This document shows positions 9,198 through 18,997 of a stretch of DNA of 27,274 bases, piece after piece. Source of the stretch: Caulochytrium protostelioides (Eukaryota; Chytridiomycota; Caulochytriomycetes; Caulochytriales; Caulochytriaceae). Position 1 is the stretch's first letter, and each line of letters starts with the position of its first letter. Below the pieces are notes generated by a model that worked only from the letters and a program-made list of their open reading frames with translations, ran no database searches and was not told the DNA's origin. Both the position numbers and the translations under genes were made by a program. The stretch covers positions 1 to 27,274 of the forward strand of contig ML014331.1 of NCBI GenBank assembly GCA_003615045.1, in the 5' to 3' direction.

Positions 9198-10501
9198 TCA
9201 ACGGCTAAAGATCTCCTTGGCGCCTTCGAAGCGCTCGAGGTTGCCCACCCAGCTGTGGACATTGGTCTCCCACGCGGCGAAGCGGTCACGCATGGAGGTG
9301 ATCTGGCTCTTGTCGAGCACGCGCGGCGTGACCCACGCGACCGAGAGGTACTGGTCGACCTGGTTGATCAGCCCGCGGATGAGGCCCAGCGAAAGCGCCT
9401 TCATGACGAGATGCTCCACATCATCCAGCGGCACGCGGGCTTCCTGCGCAATGGTGTCAAAGGAGATGCGGCCACGCTCGAGCTTGCTGCGCTTGAACAC
9501 CGACTCAATGAGCGTCATCAAGCACAGCTTCTGGCGGAGAAAGGCCTCCTGGTTGACGAGGGCCGGCTCGCCGGCATACTCCTTCGTGGCCGCGATCTGG
9601 TTGAAGCGGTCCATGTCGCCGCTGTTGAAGCAGAACAGCAGGCGGTAGAGCCACTCGTGGGGCGTACCCACCAGCGCTTGCAGGACCGCGTGTTGGAGAA
9701 GCTCTCCGAAGTTGTAGAGACCCTCGCCGAGCAGGGCGCTGAGCGTCAGCTCATACGCGCGCGTGTGCTGCTCGCTTTTCGACAGATCCGACAGGTTGAT
9801 CGACGACAGGAACAGCAGCGCGTTGTGGTAGTGCTGCGGGTACGCTTGCTTGGCCTATGAACATCGCATCAGAGAAGAAAAAAAAAAGATGACGGTGAGT
9901 CAACACCACAGCAAAAGAGGTCTTGAACGGATCACGATCCACGACGGGCCGTCGGTTGTTCCGGCAGGCGTATCAAAGGCAGCCACGTTACCTTGTAGTA
10001 GTTGGCCGCCACACGGTAGAAGCTTGCGTTGATGCGGGGCTCGACGCTGGGCAGCGAGTCGAGCACGATGCGGCAGGCCTCGATGACGGCCTTGCAGCGC
10101 TCCAGGTTGCCCGCGGCAAGATCGTGGCTCGCGGCTTCCGCCGAGGCCATCACGTACGCGTCCTTGTGGTGGGCGTCATCGCGGAGCTTGTCGGCGCGCG
10201 CCGACAGCAGATCGTGGGCCTTCACGGGATCGTTGAGGGTATGGCTCGTCTGCGTCAGAAACTCGATTAAGGAAATCGGGTTCATTTTCTTTTCGAAGTC
10301 CTTGATGAAGTGCTCATAGAGGGGCAGCAGATACGGCGCGACGCCGGCCTCGGCCTGGAAGCGCTGAACGGCCACCGTCAGCTGGTGCCACAGCTTCTTG
10401 CGGTGCAGCTCCGCGAACTGCGCATAGTAGGGCTTCAGCTGGGCCGGTGCCGCCGCCGCCTGCTGCTGCAGGAACGGCTCCACCGCGTAGTCCACATCCA
10501 T
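9198..10501 (-). CDS. RPN9: 26S proteasome lid subunit Rpn9 (PSMD13)
   Basis: PCI-domain subunit of the 19S regulatory lid of the proteasome. Exon 1 is 10501-9992 and exon 2 is 9854-9198. The 137-nt intron (9991-9855) has donor GTAACG, a T-rich tract and acceptor TTCATAG; the junction is phase 0. The product is 388 residues (human PSMD13 is 376). Matches run end to end: KKLWHQLTVAVQRF near residue 35, LYEHFIKDFEKKMNPISL, FYRVAANYYK at the exon end, AYPQHYHNALLFLSSINLSD at the start of exon 2, LLGEGLYNFGELLQHAVL, FNSGDMDRF, LRQKLCLMTLIESVF, then the winged-helix part of the PCI domain (VEHLVMKALSLGLIRG, VTPRVLD). The start is the first ATG. Exon 2 alone shows only a GTG-initiated frame, so the splice is needed to reach the family length. 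The donor with C at +5 is unusual but recurs in LSM8. Confidence 0.94.
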
Positions 10502-11149
10502 CGCGCCGCGTTATCACGGCCGTCCGGGGGAAACGACGCGTCAGTCAAGTCTCAATAGGGTGGGGGGGCGGATCGGTCAGGGCGTGGACAGAGAAATCGG
10601 TCACAAGACAACGGGGCAACGGGACCAATCGGCCAAGAGACCAAGCAATACGCGTCACGTGGGCAGAGACAACGGCGGCATGCGTCAAGAAGGCCGTCGC
10701 CGGACTCCCGTCTCACCGGCCACCGACGACCGTGCACGCGCGGCCGGCCGTGCCGATCATCCTCGCTACGATGTCCCATCGCCACGACCCACGACGATGG
10801 CGATCGCCGTCGATACCAACGCGTATATGCTCCTCCTCCTGGTCCTCCTCCGCATCGGCTCGGGCGCCCGTGACGGATCGACCCGACGCCCGGCAGGATC
10901 ACCCGGGCGCGACGGTCCTTGCCCACGCGCCGGCCTCGCCGCCGGGCGCCACGCGGGCATCCCAGCAAGACCCGTCCCCACCTGCCTTCGCCCTTCGCCC
11001 TTCGCCATCGCCCAAGCCACGCCCAGCACGATCCATCAGCGAACGCGGCTCGGCCGAGCAAGGCCGCATCCATCGGCACGAGGAATCAGATGTATCCTTC
11101 AGAAAGAGGAGCGCCAGGCCCACCAGCACCATGCGGCCAGCACGATGCG
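10502..11149. other. Intergenic region: RPN9 promoter and TPR/Mlp 3' flank
   Basis: About 650 bp between two minus-strand genes. No exon, RNA gene or recognisable proteasome-gene promoter box could be supported. The open frames here show no family resemblance. Confidence 0.45.
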
Positions 11150-14100
11150 CTATGACTTGGCCGGCCGCGGCGGACCACGGCCACGCGCGCCGCGGCCACG
11201 CGCCGCCTGGCCCCCGCCCCGGCCGCGCGTGGGCATGGGCGCCGGTGCCGCCGTCGGCGTCGGCGTTGGAGCCGGTGCCGGTGCCGGCGCCGGCGCCGGA
11301 CGCGCCGGCAGCGCCTGCCCGCGGCCGCGCATCGCCGGCGCGCCGGCCAGCGGCCCCGACGGCCGCCGCTGCTGCGGGACATAGGCCGGGGCCTCGACAT
11401 TAAGCGGCGTCGACGTCCCCGACGACGACGGCACCGACGCCGGCGCGCTCGGGGCGCCGCCAGCCGCGGCGGGCGGCTTCGCCTGCTTCAGCGCGGCGAG
11501 CTTGCGCATAAGCATGGCGTTGGCCGACTCGGCGGTCGGCTTGGCGCGGCCGGGGAGCGGCAGCGGCGTCGGGCGCGGCGGCATGGGCGGCGCCGGCGAC
11601 GTCGTGGCCGCCGGGGTCGCCGGCTGGGCGCTCATCGGACGCGCCGGCAGCGACGCCGCAGGCGATGGCGCAGCGGCGGCGGCAGCGGCGGCCGCCGAGA
11701 CGGGCGGCGGCGGCGGGAGCGTTGGACGCGCGGGCAGACCGCCCGGGGCCGAGGCCGGCGCGGTCGGCGCAGGCGGAAGCCCCGCGGACGGCGGACCCGC
11801 GGGGTGCGGCAAGGCGCGCGCGCCGGGCGCCGGGCTCCGCCGGGCCGCGGAGGGAGGCCGCGGCATCGGCACGGGCGCCGGGGACGGCGGCTGCCGCGGC
11901 GCGCTGATGGGCATCGGCGGCGTCGCGACGGCCGGCGCGGCCGGCATGGGGACGAGCGTGGGCCGCGCCGGCGCCGGGGCTGCCAGCGCTGGAGCCTGCG
12001 GAGCGACGGGCGTCGAGACCATCGACGAAGGTGTCGACATGCCGGCGGAGGCCGGCGCGGTGGCCGGCGAAGCGACGGCCATGGCGGAGCCGGGCCGGAC
12101 GGCGGGCTCCGGCGGCGCCGCCGCGGACATCGCCGTGCTGGCGGCCGGACTCGCCGTCGCGGGCTCGCCCATCATGGCTTCCTGCGTTTCCTGGGCGGCA
12201 TCCTCGATCAGCTCAGACTGCGAGCTAGACCGCGTCGAGGCCGCGCCGCTCGGCATGTCGAGCATCTCGCCCTGCGGCGTCATGGGCACCGACTCGGATT
12301 CTTCCTGGTAGTCCATGATCGCATCGTCGTCGTCGTCGTCGCCGTCGGCGTTCATACCGCCGGTATCGGCATCGGCCGCGCCGTCATCGGCGCGGCCGTC
12401 ATCGACATCGTCATCGACTTCGACATCATTTGTCGGATCGTCGACCGGCACGTCGGTCTCGGTGCCTGCAGTCGTCTCATCGGCGGTCGCGGCCGTGGCG
12501 ACGGGCGGCGCTGCAAGCGGCATCGCCGTGCTGGCGGCCGGTGTCGCAACCGGCGAGTCGACGGCCATCAGCGCTTGCCGCTTAGCGGGCTCGGCATCGG
12601 TCTCAGCGTCGCCCTCGGTGCCGTCGCCCGGCGCCGACGAGGAGGTGCTGGCGGCCCGCAGACGCTTCTGGGCAGACGGCGCACGGGCCGCCGACGCCGC
12701 AGCAGCGAGAGCGCGGTACCGCTGCTCCGCCTCCCGGGCGGCTTGGACGCGCGCCGCCTCGACATGGGCCGCGGCTTCGGCACGGAGTCGGGATTCCGTC
12801 TGCTGCAGGGCGCGCTGCAGCGCTTGCTGGTGCTCAGCATCGCGCGCCGCTTGCTGCGCCTGGGACTGGGCCTGCGCCTCAGCGACGGCGGCCTGGATGC
12901 GCGCGGCGACGGCCGCATCATCGACGGCCGCGGTCGGCGTCGCCGCGCTCGCCGTGTCGGCGTCCTTATTGCGCTGCCGCTCCGCCGCCAGGGACGTGCG
13001 CAGCTCTTTGATCGAGTTGCGCATCTTGTCCGTGTTCGCGTTCGCACGCTTGACCAAGTCGGCCATGCGAGCTTTGCTGGTCGCGAGCTCTGCGGTCAAT
13101 TCGTCGACCTTGACCACCGCAGCGGTCGCGGTCGCCAGCTGGGCTTGCAGCGCCGCGTTCTGCTCACGCAGCGTCGCGAGTTCCTGCGCATGCGTCGAGG
13201 CCGTGGCGTGAGCCTGCTGAAGCTGCGCGCGCTCGGCCAGGTACTGCTCGCGCGCAGTGGTGAGTTCGGCGACCTGGTCCTTGAGCGCCTGGTGCTCCAC
13301 AGGATCGATGCGTTCATACTTTTGAAGGATCTGTTGCGTGCGGTTCTTCCATCGGGCATTGTCCTCCTCGAGCGCTTTTTGCTCGAGCATGCGGGCTTCC
13401 AGCTCTGCTTGGAGCGTGACGATCTGCCCGCGCAGCGGCGTCATGTCGGACCGGAGCTGCGCGGCCGTCTTTTCATACTTGGCCGCCTGCTTGTTCGCAT
13501 GGTCCGCCATATCACGCAGGGTGACGTTGCTTTCGCGCAAGAGCGACAGCTGTTGGATCTTGTCCTGCAGCTCCTTCTCCAGCGCGACTTGGCGCGAGGA
13601 TGCCTGCGTGCGCTGCCGCTCTTCATTCAGCATCGCTCGCGTCTCGTCGAGGCTCTTCTGAATGTTAGCGTTCATGTGGCGCAGATGCTCGGCCTCCGAG
13701 GCCGTCATGTTGTACTGCGTCTGCAGCATCTCTTTTTCCTTTCGCAAGAAGCGAATGACGTCCTGGAGGCTGCCATGCGATGTGGCGGCCGCGTCGCCGC
13801 TCGGGGTGTCGCCCATCGCCGTCTCCATCGCGGTGCCGTCGCGGATGGCCTGGATCTGCATCGCCTGGCGTGACAGACTGTCGAGCTGGTCCAGCAGAAT
13901 CGTGTTCTGCTCACGCAGCACCGCGAGCCGCCGCTCCGTGTCGGCGTTGTGCTCGCTCAGCTGGCGCTTCAGCACCTCCACCTCGGCACTCAGCTGCGCC
14001 ACCGAGGCTTCGGCTTCCTTGCGGGCGCGCTGCGACTGCGTGTGCTGGTCCTCGACGGTCGCGAGACGCGCCTTGAGGCGCGCTGACTGCTGCAGCGTCT

Positions 14101-17100
14101 CGCCATGCGCCACGACTTCGCGCTCATACTTGCTCTGGGCTTCCAGCATCTCGCGCTGCTGCCGACGGACGTCGTCGCGGGCCTGGTGCTGGGTCTCGAG
14201 TGCGGCGCGCTCGCGCTCCGCGAGGGCAGCCTCTTTCTCCCGGAGGAGCTGGTCCGCCTGTTGGCGCTGCTGCGCCATCGCGTCGATCTGGGTCTGCAGC
14301 GCCGCGACTTCCTGGGCGGCGGCGGCTAGCCGCTCGGCCGTGGTATCCTTCTCGTGGGTCATGGCCGCGAGCTGCGACTGCGCCACCTGCTGCGCGTGCT
14401 CCATCTCGGCGCGGAAATGGTCGTACGTGGCGTTCACCTCGGCCAAGCGCTCTTCCGCGGCCTGGCTGATGTTTTGGAATGTCACCACGCGCTGCTGCTC
14501 GAGGAGCAGGTCTTCCTTCAAGGTGTCGACTTGGTGCTGCAGCTGGTTCAAGCGATAGGTCTGGTCGTCCGTCTCCATGGCGCCTGCCTCTGTCGCGACG
14601 GGGGCGGCCGCGCCACCCCCGTTGGCGTTCGATGCGCCAGCCGCTGAGGACAGGGCGTGGCCGCGACCCGCCGGGCGCACGCGCAGCTCGGCCTGCTGGT
14701 CGGCTAGCTGTTGCTTGAGCTCCGCGACGCGGGACTCCAGCGTCTCGCTGTGCACGCGGGCTTTCATAGCCTCTTCTTTCACGGATGCATAATCCTGCAT
14801 CAGCGTCGCATATTTGGCGGCCGCCTCGGTCATTTCGTTCTGGTGGCGGTTCGAGAGGTCGGCATAGTCCTTCGCGAGCTGCTGGCGATGGGTTTCGGCG
14901 ACTTGGAGGTCTTTCTCGAGCAGCTTGCGGCTCTGCTCGAGGCGGTGAGATTTGTCGACCGCCGCCTCGAGGCTCTGCTCGTACAGCAGCTGCCCGTCGC
15001 GCAGCAAACCCTGCAGCCGCTTCTGGTCGAGCTTGACATCGCGGGCCTCCGTCTCGAGGCGCTCGTGCGTGGCTTGGAGCACCGCCAGCTCGGTCCGATG
15101 GTGCGCCAACTCGCTCGTGGTGGTATCGAGCTTCACCTGCAGCAGGCGCAGGGCGTCTTCGCGATCCGCGAGCTTCGTGTCGAGTTGCACCTGCACCATC
15201 GCCATGCGGTTCGCCGACTCGCGCATCCGGTCCGCCTCGTGGGCCTTGGCGTCATACTGCGCCTGCAGCTGCGTGTAGCGCTCGCTGTCGCTGTCGATGC
15301 GCGCATTGAGGCGCTGCACCTGCAGCGTGATGGCGCGACGCTCGGCCACGGCTTCTTCGTATTGCTTGTGCATCAGCTTGTGGTCCGACGACGATTCCTG
15401 ACGGAACGCATCGAAGGCCCGCTCCAGGTCGCGGTACAGCGTACGGTAGTCCTTGCCGTCGTCGGCATGCACCGTGCCGCTCCGCGCGCCCGCGGCGGGG
15501 AGCGCGCCGCCGCTCTCGGCCAAGCGGCGCCACTGGTCGCGCTCGCGCAGCAGACTCTCGTGCCCGAGCTGCATGTGGCGCAGCTTCTCACGGAACTCCT
15601 CAATGACGACCGCGGCCTCGTGGAGCTGCTGGCGCATGGCCACAGGATCCATCGCCGAGCGGTTCGCAGCCGTGGCGTCGTGCGGGTCGCCAGGCTGCAA
15701 GCTGGCGCGCGTGCTCGCCTCGAGCGCTTCGTAGCGCTGGGTCAAACGACGTAACGCGCGGCGCAGCTGCTGGTTCTGGCCCTGGAGGGCCTGGACGCCG
15801 TCGATCGCCACGAGGCGGTCCGTGATCAGATGCTGGGACTCAGAGTTGGTGGCGTCCTCGTAGGAGGGCGGCGGCTGCGCCACGTGGGCAGCCTCAGCCG
15901 CGGCCGGGTCGAAGCGCACGAGCAGGCTCTGGACCTGGCGGCTGAGGTCGCGGGCCTCCTGCTGCGCCATATCGGCCTCGCTGCGCGCCGTACGGTACTG
16001 CGTCTCGAGCTCGTCGGCGCGGTCCATCTGGATCCGCTGCGCCTCGATCGCGCGCATCAGCTCGTCCTGAATCCGGCGGTTCTCGGCGTCCACGTGATCA
16101 TAGTCCTCCTTCAGCCGTTGGATGATCGGCGCCTTCTCGCCCAATTCGTTGAGAATGTGGTCCAGCAGATCCGAAAGTCGCTTCGTTTCGGCGCGCTCGG
16201 TCCGCAGCTCGTCCTGCAGGACCATGTACTGCGACGTGACTTCGGTCATGGACAAGCCCGAGGTCCGGAACTTGGCAGAGGACTGTGCCGCGGCGCTCAG
16301 CGATTCGGCCACCGACCGCCGCGCCGACGGATCCGTTGACGGCGACGGCGACGAGCGCCGCACCGCGGCGGTGTCCGCCTCGCCGTGCTCGGTCTTGGCA
16401 TCCGCCGCCGTCGCGGCAGACAGGGTCCGGAGCCGGGAGAGCTCCGCCTCGGCATCGCTCGCCACGGCGCGTTCGTGCGCCAGCTGGGCTTCGAGCGCCG
16501 CCATCTGGTCTTTCGCCCGCTGCTGCTGGTGCGTCTGCGCTTCCTGGAGCTGCTGCACCTGCGTTTCCAGCCGCGACTCGCGCGCCTTGTAGTCGTTCAG
16601 GAGATCGTCCTTCTGGTCGACAAAGTGGCGCAGCAACGTCAGCTCTTTCAAGTGGTGCTCGGCCGTCAGCTGGGCCTGCGCTTGGTCGCTCGCGTGCTGC
16701 CGCACCAGCGACGCGTGCTCTTCCTGGAGCCGGGCGAGCTGCTGCGCCGCCACCCCGCGGGCTTCCTCGGCGTCGCGCAGCCGCTGGCTGCTGGTTTCCA
16801 ACTCCGTGGTCAGCTGCATCAGCTCGGCGGCCTTGGACTCGCGGTATTTGGCGGCTTCCTCGTTGCGGCGGTCCAGCTCCTCCTGTAGCCACGCGGCGTT
16901 CCGCTGCAGCGTCTCAAGCTGACGCTCTTTGGCGGCGAGTGCATTGGCGGCCTTGAGCTCGCGCGCCGTCAGACTGTCCACAGCGTCGCGGGCGACACGC
17001 AGCTCTTCCTTCAGACCGTCGCTGCCCTCGGCGAGTTTTTCGAGGCGCTGCCGCTCGGCCTCCCACGCCTCGGACCGTGACGCGAGCGTCTGGGCGAGCC

Positions 17101-18226
17101 CGCGGTTCTGCGTCTCCAGCTCGACCACGCGCTGCTCGGTCTGTGCCGCGTGCTGGCGATGCGATGCCAGCGTTTCCTGCGCCGTCTTGGTCGCGCGCTC
17201 CGTCGTCGCTTGCCGGCGCTCGGCCTCGTCCAGCCGCTGCTGCAGCTGCGCCGCCTGGGCCTTGTACCTGGCGGCCTCCTGCTTCAGCGCGCGCTGCCGC
17301 GACTCGGCGGTATGCGCCATGTGGTCCGCTTCGGTCTGGCGCAGCACCAGGTCGGCCCGCACCTTCTCGAGCTCCTGGCGCAGCTGCGCCACGAGCGGCG
17401 CCTCGGCGGACGCCGAGCCAGCAGGCCCCACGCGGCGGCCCTCAGATGGCGCCGCCGCGGCGGCCGCCGTCGCCGTCGTCAAGGCCATACCGGCCGACGG
17501 CAGATCACCGAGCACCTCGCCCAGAATGGCATGCGCCGACGGTGCGGCCGCCGTCTCGGCCGCGGTCACGGGCGCGCGTGCGGGTACGGACGGGGCGGCA
17601 GGCATCCGTGGCGGTGAGGGGTCGCGCGAGGGCACGGCACCCGCAAGGGCGGCATGGGCGGCGGGCGGCGCCGGCGGCGCCGGCGAGGCGGGGCCCTTGC
17701 TCGCCAGATCTCGCTCCAGCTCCGCGTCCGTGAGACGCGTGGCAGCCGACGCCGTCTCCGCGTCGGCCGGCGGCGTGCCGGTGGACGGCGTGATGGGGGG
17801 TTGCGCAGCGGCTGTCGGCGGGGTGGCCGCCACCTCTGCGTCGGACGCCGCGGCTGGCGCGGACGACGACGGCAGCGTCATGGGCGGCACGGCGTTCGCC
17901 GAGGCCGACGGCGCCGTGCGGGCGGGCGATCCGTCTGTCTCGCCGCCGGCTTCTAGGGCCTTGGTCGCGACGGGCGGCGCGGCCGCGCGGCTCCGCGGAC
18001 TCCGACGCAGGTGAGGCGCGCGCGACGTTGTGGCGGTGGCGTCGGCGGCCGGCGGGAGCACGGGCGCTTCAGACGCCGTGGCAAAGCTCGCGACGGGCGA
18101 CGCGGCGGCGACGGTGGTCGTGGTGGCGGCCGATGGGGGGTCGCCGGGACCGCTACGGGCGGCGGCGTCGGCGGCGTCGGCGGCGTCGGCGGCGTCGGCC
18201 GGCGGTTGGCCCGGCGCGGCCGGCAT
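11150..18226 (-). CDS. MLP1: TPR/Mlp-type nuclear-basket nucleoporin
   Basis: Large coiled-coil protein of the nuclear pore basket, involved in mRNA quality control, export and spindle-checkpoint anchoring in known relatives. A single exon of 2358 residues. The order is: a disordered Ala/Pro/Thr/Ser-rich N-terminus (about 1-275); almost continuous heptad coiled coil (about 275-1845); basic nuclear-import-like patches (QKRLRAAS, PAKRQAL); a very acidic stretch (about 1920-1975); then a Pro/Ala-rich tail ending in RG repeats (RGRGARGRG). The diagnostic part is near residues 1485-1620: VIRFLRKEKEMLQTQYN, VTLRDMADHANK, EEDNARWKNRTQQIL and KYERIDPVEHQALKDQV, which matches the TPR/MLP conserved segment (human VIRFLRREKEIAETR, WKARNQ). 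The first ATG is at 18226 in a good context (GCCGCCATG); the frame continues upstream to 18304 only from a TTG. The long disordered N-terminus is atypical, as relatives start with coiled coil almost at once. Confidence 0.88.
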   Translation of the reverse strand: MPAAPGQPPADAADAADAADAAARSGPGDPPSAATTTTVAAASPVASFATASEAPVLPPAADATATTSRAPHLRRSPRSRAAAPPVATKALEAGGETDGSPARTAPSASANAVPPMTLPSSSAPAAASDAEVAATPPTAAAQPPITPSTGTPPADAETASAATRLTDAELERDLASKGPASPAPPAPPAAHAALAGAVPSRDPSPPRMPAAPSVPARAPVTAAETAAAPSAHAILGEVLGDLPSAGMALTTATAAAAAAPSEGRRVGPAGSASAEAPLVAQLRQELEKVRADLVLRQTEADHMAHTAESRQRALKQEAARYKAQAAQLQQRLDEAERRQATTERATKTAQETLASHRQHAAQTEQRVVELETQNRGLAQTLASRSEAWEAERQRLEKLAEGSDGLKEELRVARDAVDSLTARELKAANALAAKERQLETLQRNAAWLQEELDRRNEEAAKYRESKAAELMQLTTELETSSQRLRDAEEARGVAAQQLARLQEEHASLVRQHASDQAQAQLTAEHHLKELTLLRHFVDQKDDLLNDYKARESRLETQVQQLQEAQTHQQQRAKDQMAALEAQLAHERAVASDAEAELSRLRTLSAATAADAKTEHGEADTAAVRRSSPSPSTDPSARRSVAESLSAAAQSSAKFRTSGLSMTEVTSQYMVLQDELRTERAETKRLSDLLDHILNELGEKAPIIQRLKEDYDHVDAENRRIQDELMRAIEAQRIQMDRADELETQYRTARSEADMAQQEARDLSRQVQSLLVRFDPAAAEAAHVAQPPPSYEDATNSESQHLITDRLVAIDGVQALQGQNQQLRRALRRLTQRYEALEASTRASLQPGDPHDATAANRSAMDPVAMRQQLHEAAVVIEEFREKLRHMQLGHESLLRERDQWRRLAESGGALPAAGARSGTVHADDGKDYRTLYRDLERAFDAFRQESSSDHKLMHKQYEEAVAERRAITLQVQRLNARIDSDSERYTQLQAQYDAKAHEADRMRESANRMAMVQVQLDTKLADREDALRLLQVKLDTTTSELAHHRTELAVLQATHERLETEARDVKLDQKRLQGLLRDGQLLYEQSLEAAVDKSHRLEQSRKLLEKDLQVAETHRQQLAKDYADLSNRHQNEMTEAAAKYATLMQDYASVKEEAMKARVHSETLESRVAELKQQLADQQAELRVRPAGRGHALSSAAGASNANGGGAAAPVATEAGAMETDDQTYRLNQLQHQVDTLKEDLLLEQQRVVTFQNISQAAEERLAEVNATYDHFRAEMEHAQQVAQSQLAAMTHEKDTTAERLAAAAQEVAALQTQIDAMAQQRQQADQLLREKEAALAERERAALETQHQARDDVRRQQREMLEAQSKYEREVVAHGETLQQSARLKARLATVEDQHTQSQRARKEAEASVAQLSAEVEVLKRQLSEHNADTERRLAVLREQNTILLDQLDSLSRQAMQIQAIRDGTAMETAMGDTPSGDAAATSHGSLQDVIRFLRKEKEMLQTQYNMTASEAEHLRHMNANIQKSLDETRAMLNEERQRTQASSRQVALEKELQDKIQQLSLLRESNVTLRDMADHANKQAAKYEKTAAQLRSDMTPLRGQIVTLQAELEARMLEQKALEEDNARWKNRTQQILQKYERIDPVEHQALKDQVAELTTAREQYLAERAQLQQAHATASTHAQELATLREQNAALQAQLATATAAVVKVDELTAELATSKARMADLVKRANANTDKMRNSIKELRTSLAAERQRNKDADTASAATPTAAVDDAAVAARIQAAVAEAQAQSQAQQAARDAEHQQALQRALQQTESRLRAEAAAHVEAARVQAAREAEQRYRALAAAASAARAPSAQKRLRAASTSSSAPGDGTEGDAETDAEPAKRQALMAVDSPVATPAASTAMPLAAPPVATAATADETTAGTETDVPVDDPTNDVEVDDDVDDGRADDGAADADTGGMNADGDDDDDDAIMDYQEESESVPMTPQGEMLDMPSGAASTRSSSQSELIEDAAQETQEAMMGEPATASPAASTAMSAAAPPEPAVRPGSAMAVASPATAPASAGMSTPSSMVSTPVAPQAPALAAPAPARPTLVPMPAAPAVATPPMPISAPRQPPSPAPVPMPRPPSAARRSPAPGARALPHPAGPPSAGLPPAPTAPASAPGGLPARPTLPPPPPVSAAAAAAAAAPSPAASLPARPMSAQPATPAATTSPAPPMPPRPTPLPLPGRAKPTAESANAMLMRKLAALKQAKPPAAAGGAPSAPASVPSSSGTSTPLNVEAPAYVPQQRRPSGPLAGAPAMRGRGQALPARPAPAPAPAPAPTPTPTAAPAPMPTRGRGGGQAARGRGARGRGPPRPAKS
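18167..18200 (-). repeat. GCGTCGGCG 9-mer repeat encoding (ADA)n
   Basis: A nine-base repeat at the very start of the nucleoporin gene encodes an Ala-Asp-Ala run. Confidence 0.6.
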
Positions 18227-18311
18227 GGCGGCGCGGATCGCCTGGGAGGCTCGGCTGGGCAGCCGCAGCAGCGGCAGCGGTCTCGACGTGGCGATGCGCC
18301 GCAAAATCGAT

Positions 18312-18352
18312 CGGCAGCGGCGGCAGCGGCGGCAGCGGCGGCAGCGGCGGCT
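18312..18352. repeat. CGGCAGCGG 9-mer repeat in the leader of the nucleoporin gene
   Basis: Four and a half near-perfect copies lie about 90-130 bp upstream of the nucleoporin ATG, so they probably fall in the promoter or 5' leader. It is a separate repeat from the coding one at 18167-18200. Confidence 0.7.
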
Positions 18353-18997
18353 GCTTGCGATGCGGATAGGGTGGGGGTGAATACCGCGATGGCGACGACG
18401 CGTTCGAGACGCCGACCGGACGCGTCGCTTCCACGCGCGGGCGGAGCGTCATGCGATCGAGGCCCAGCAGGCGGCGGCGCTCGACGGCTGCGGCTGCGGC
18501 TGCGTGGCCTTGTGTAGACCCGACAGTCGCCTCGGACCACTCGCGGCGGCGCGCGCAGCGCGTCGGAAGGACGTCGCGGATCCCTGCGGCTGCCGTGCGT
18601 GCAGCACGGTCGCCTCGATCCGCCCTGCCCCGCTCCGCCATGGGAGGCATGGGGCGGCGGCAGGGCGCCCCCGGCAAGGACCGAGACAAGCGCGGCCTTA
18701 GCCCCGGATGGTGCGTCGGCCGCCGACGCCGACGGCCGGACAGTGAGACGTTTAGAAGACAAAAGAAAGCGGCGGCCGCGGCGCGGCGCGGGGAGGCCGT
18801 GCGTCCGGCACGTCTAGCATTCGCCATCGTTGCCCTGGCGGAGATGCCCCTCGCGCAAGTCCAGCAAGCCTGACTGGTCGGACCCCGATGACTGCTGCAG
18901 TCACAGTTCAGTAATAAAAAAACTATAAACAGGTTACATGCCTGTCAGAGCACGTGCGATACAAGGGATGATCCGTCGCGGTCTGTCACCGGATGGA
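18353..18997. other. Intergenic region: nucleoporin promoter and dehydrogenase 3' flank
   Basis: About 650 bp with no supported gene. Most of it is GC-rich, but a short A/T-rich patch at about 18905-18935 with a run of seven A (TTTTTTT on the minus strand) follows the dehydrogenase gene and may belong to its 3' end. Confidence 0.4.

Noticed and set aside
18227-18304. Nucleoporin start at 18304
   Set aside because: The codon there is TTG; the first ATG is at 18226 in a good initiation context.
18167-18352. CRISPR-like or satellite array
   Set aside because: These are simple nine-base repeats without spacers.
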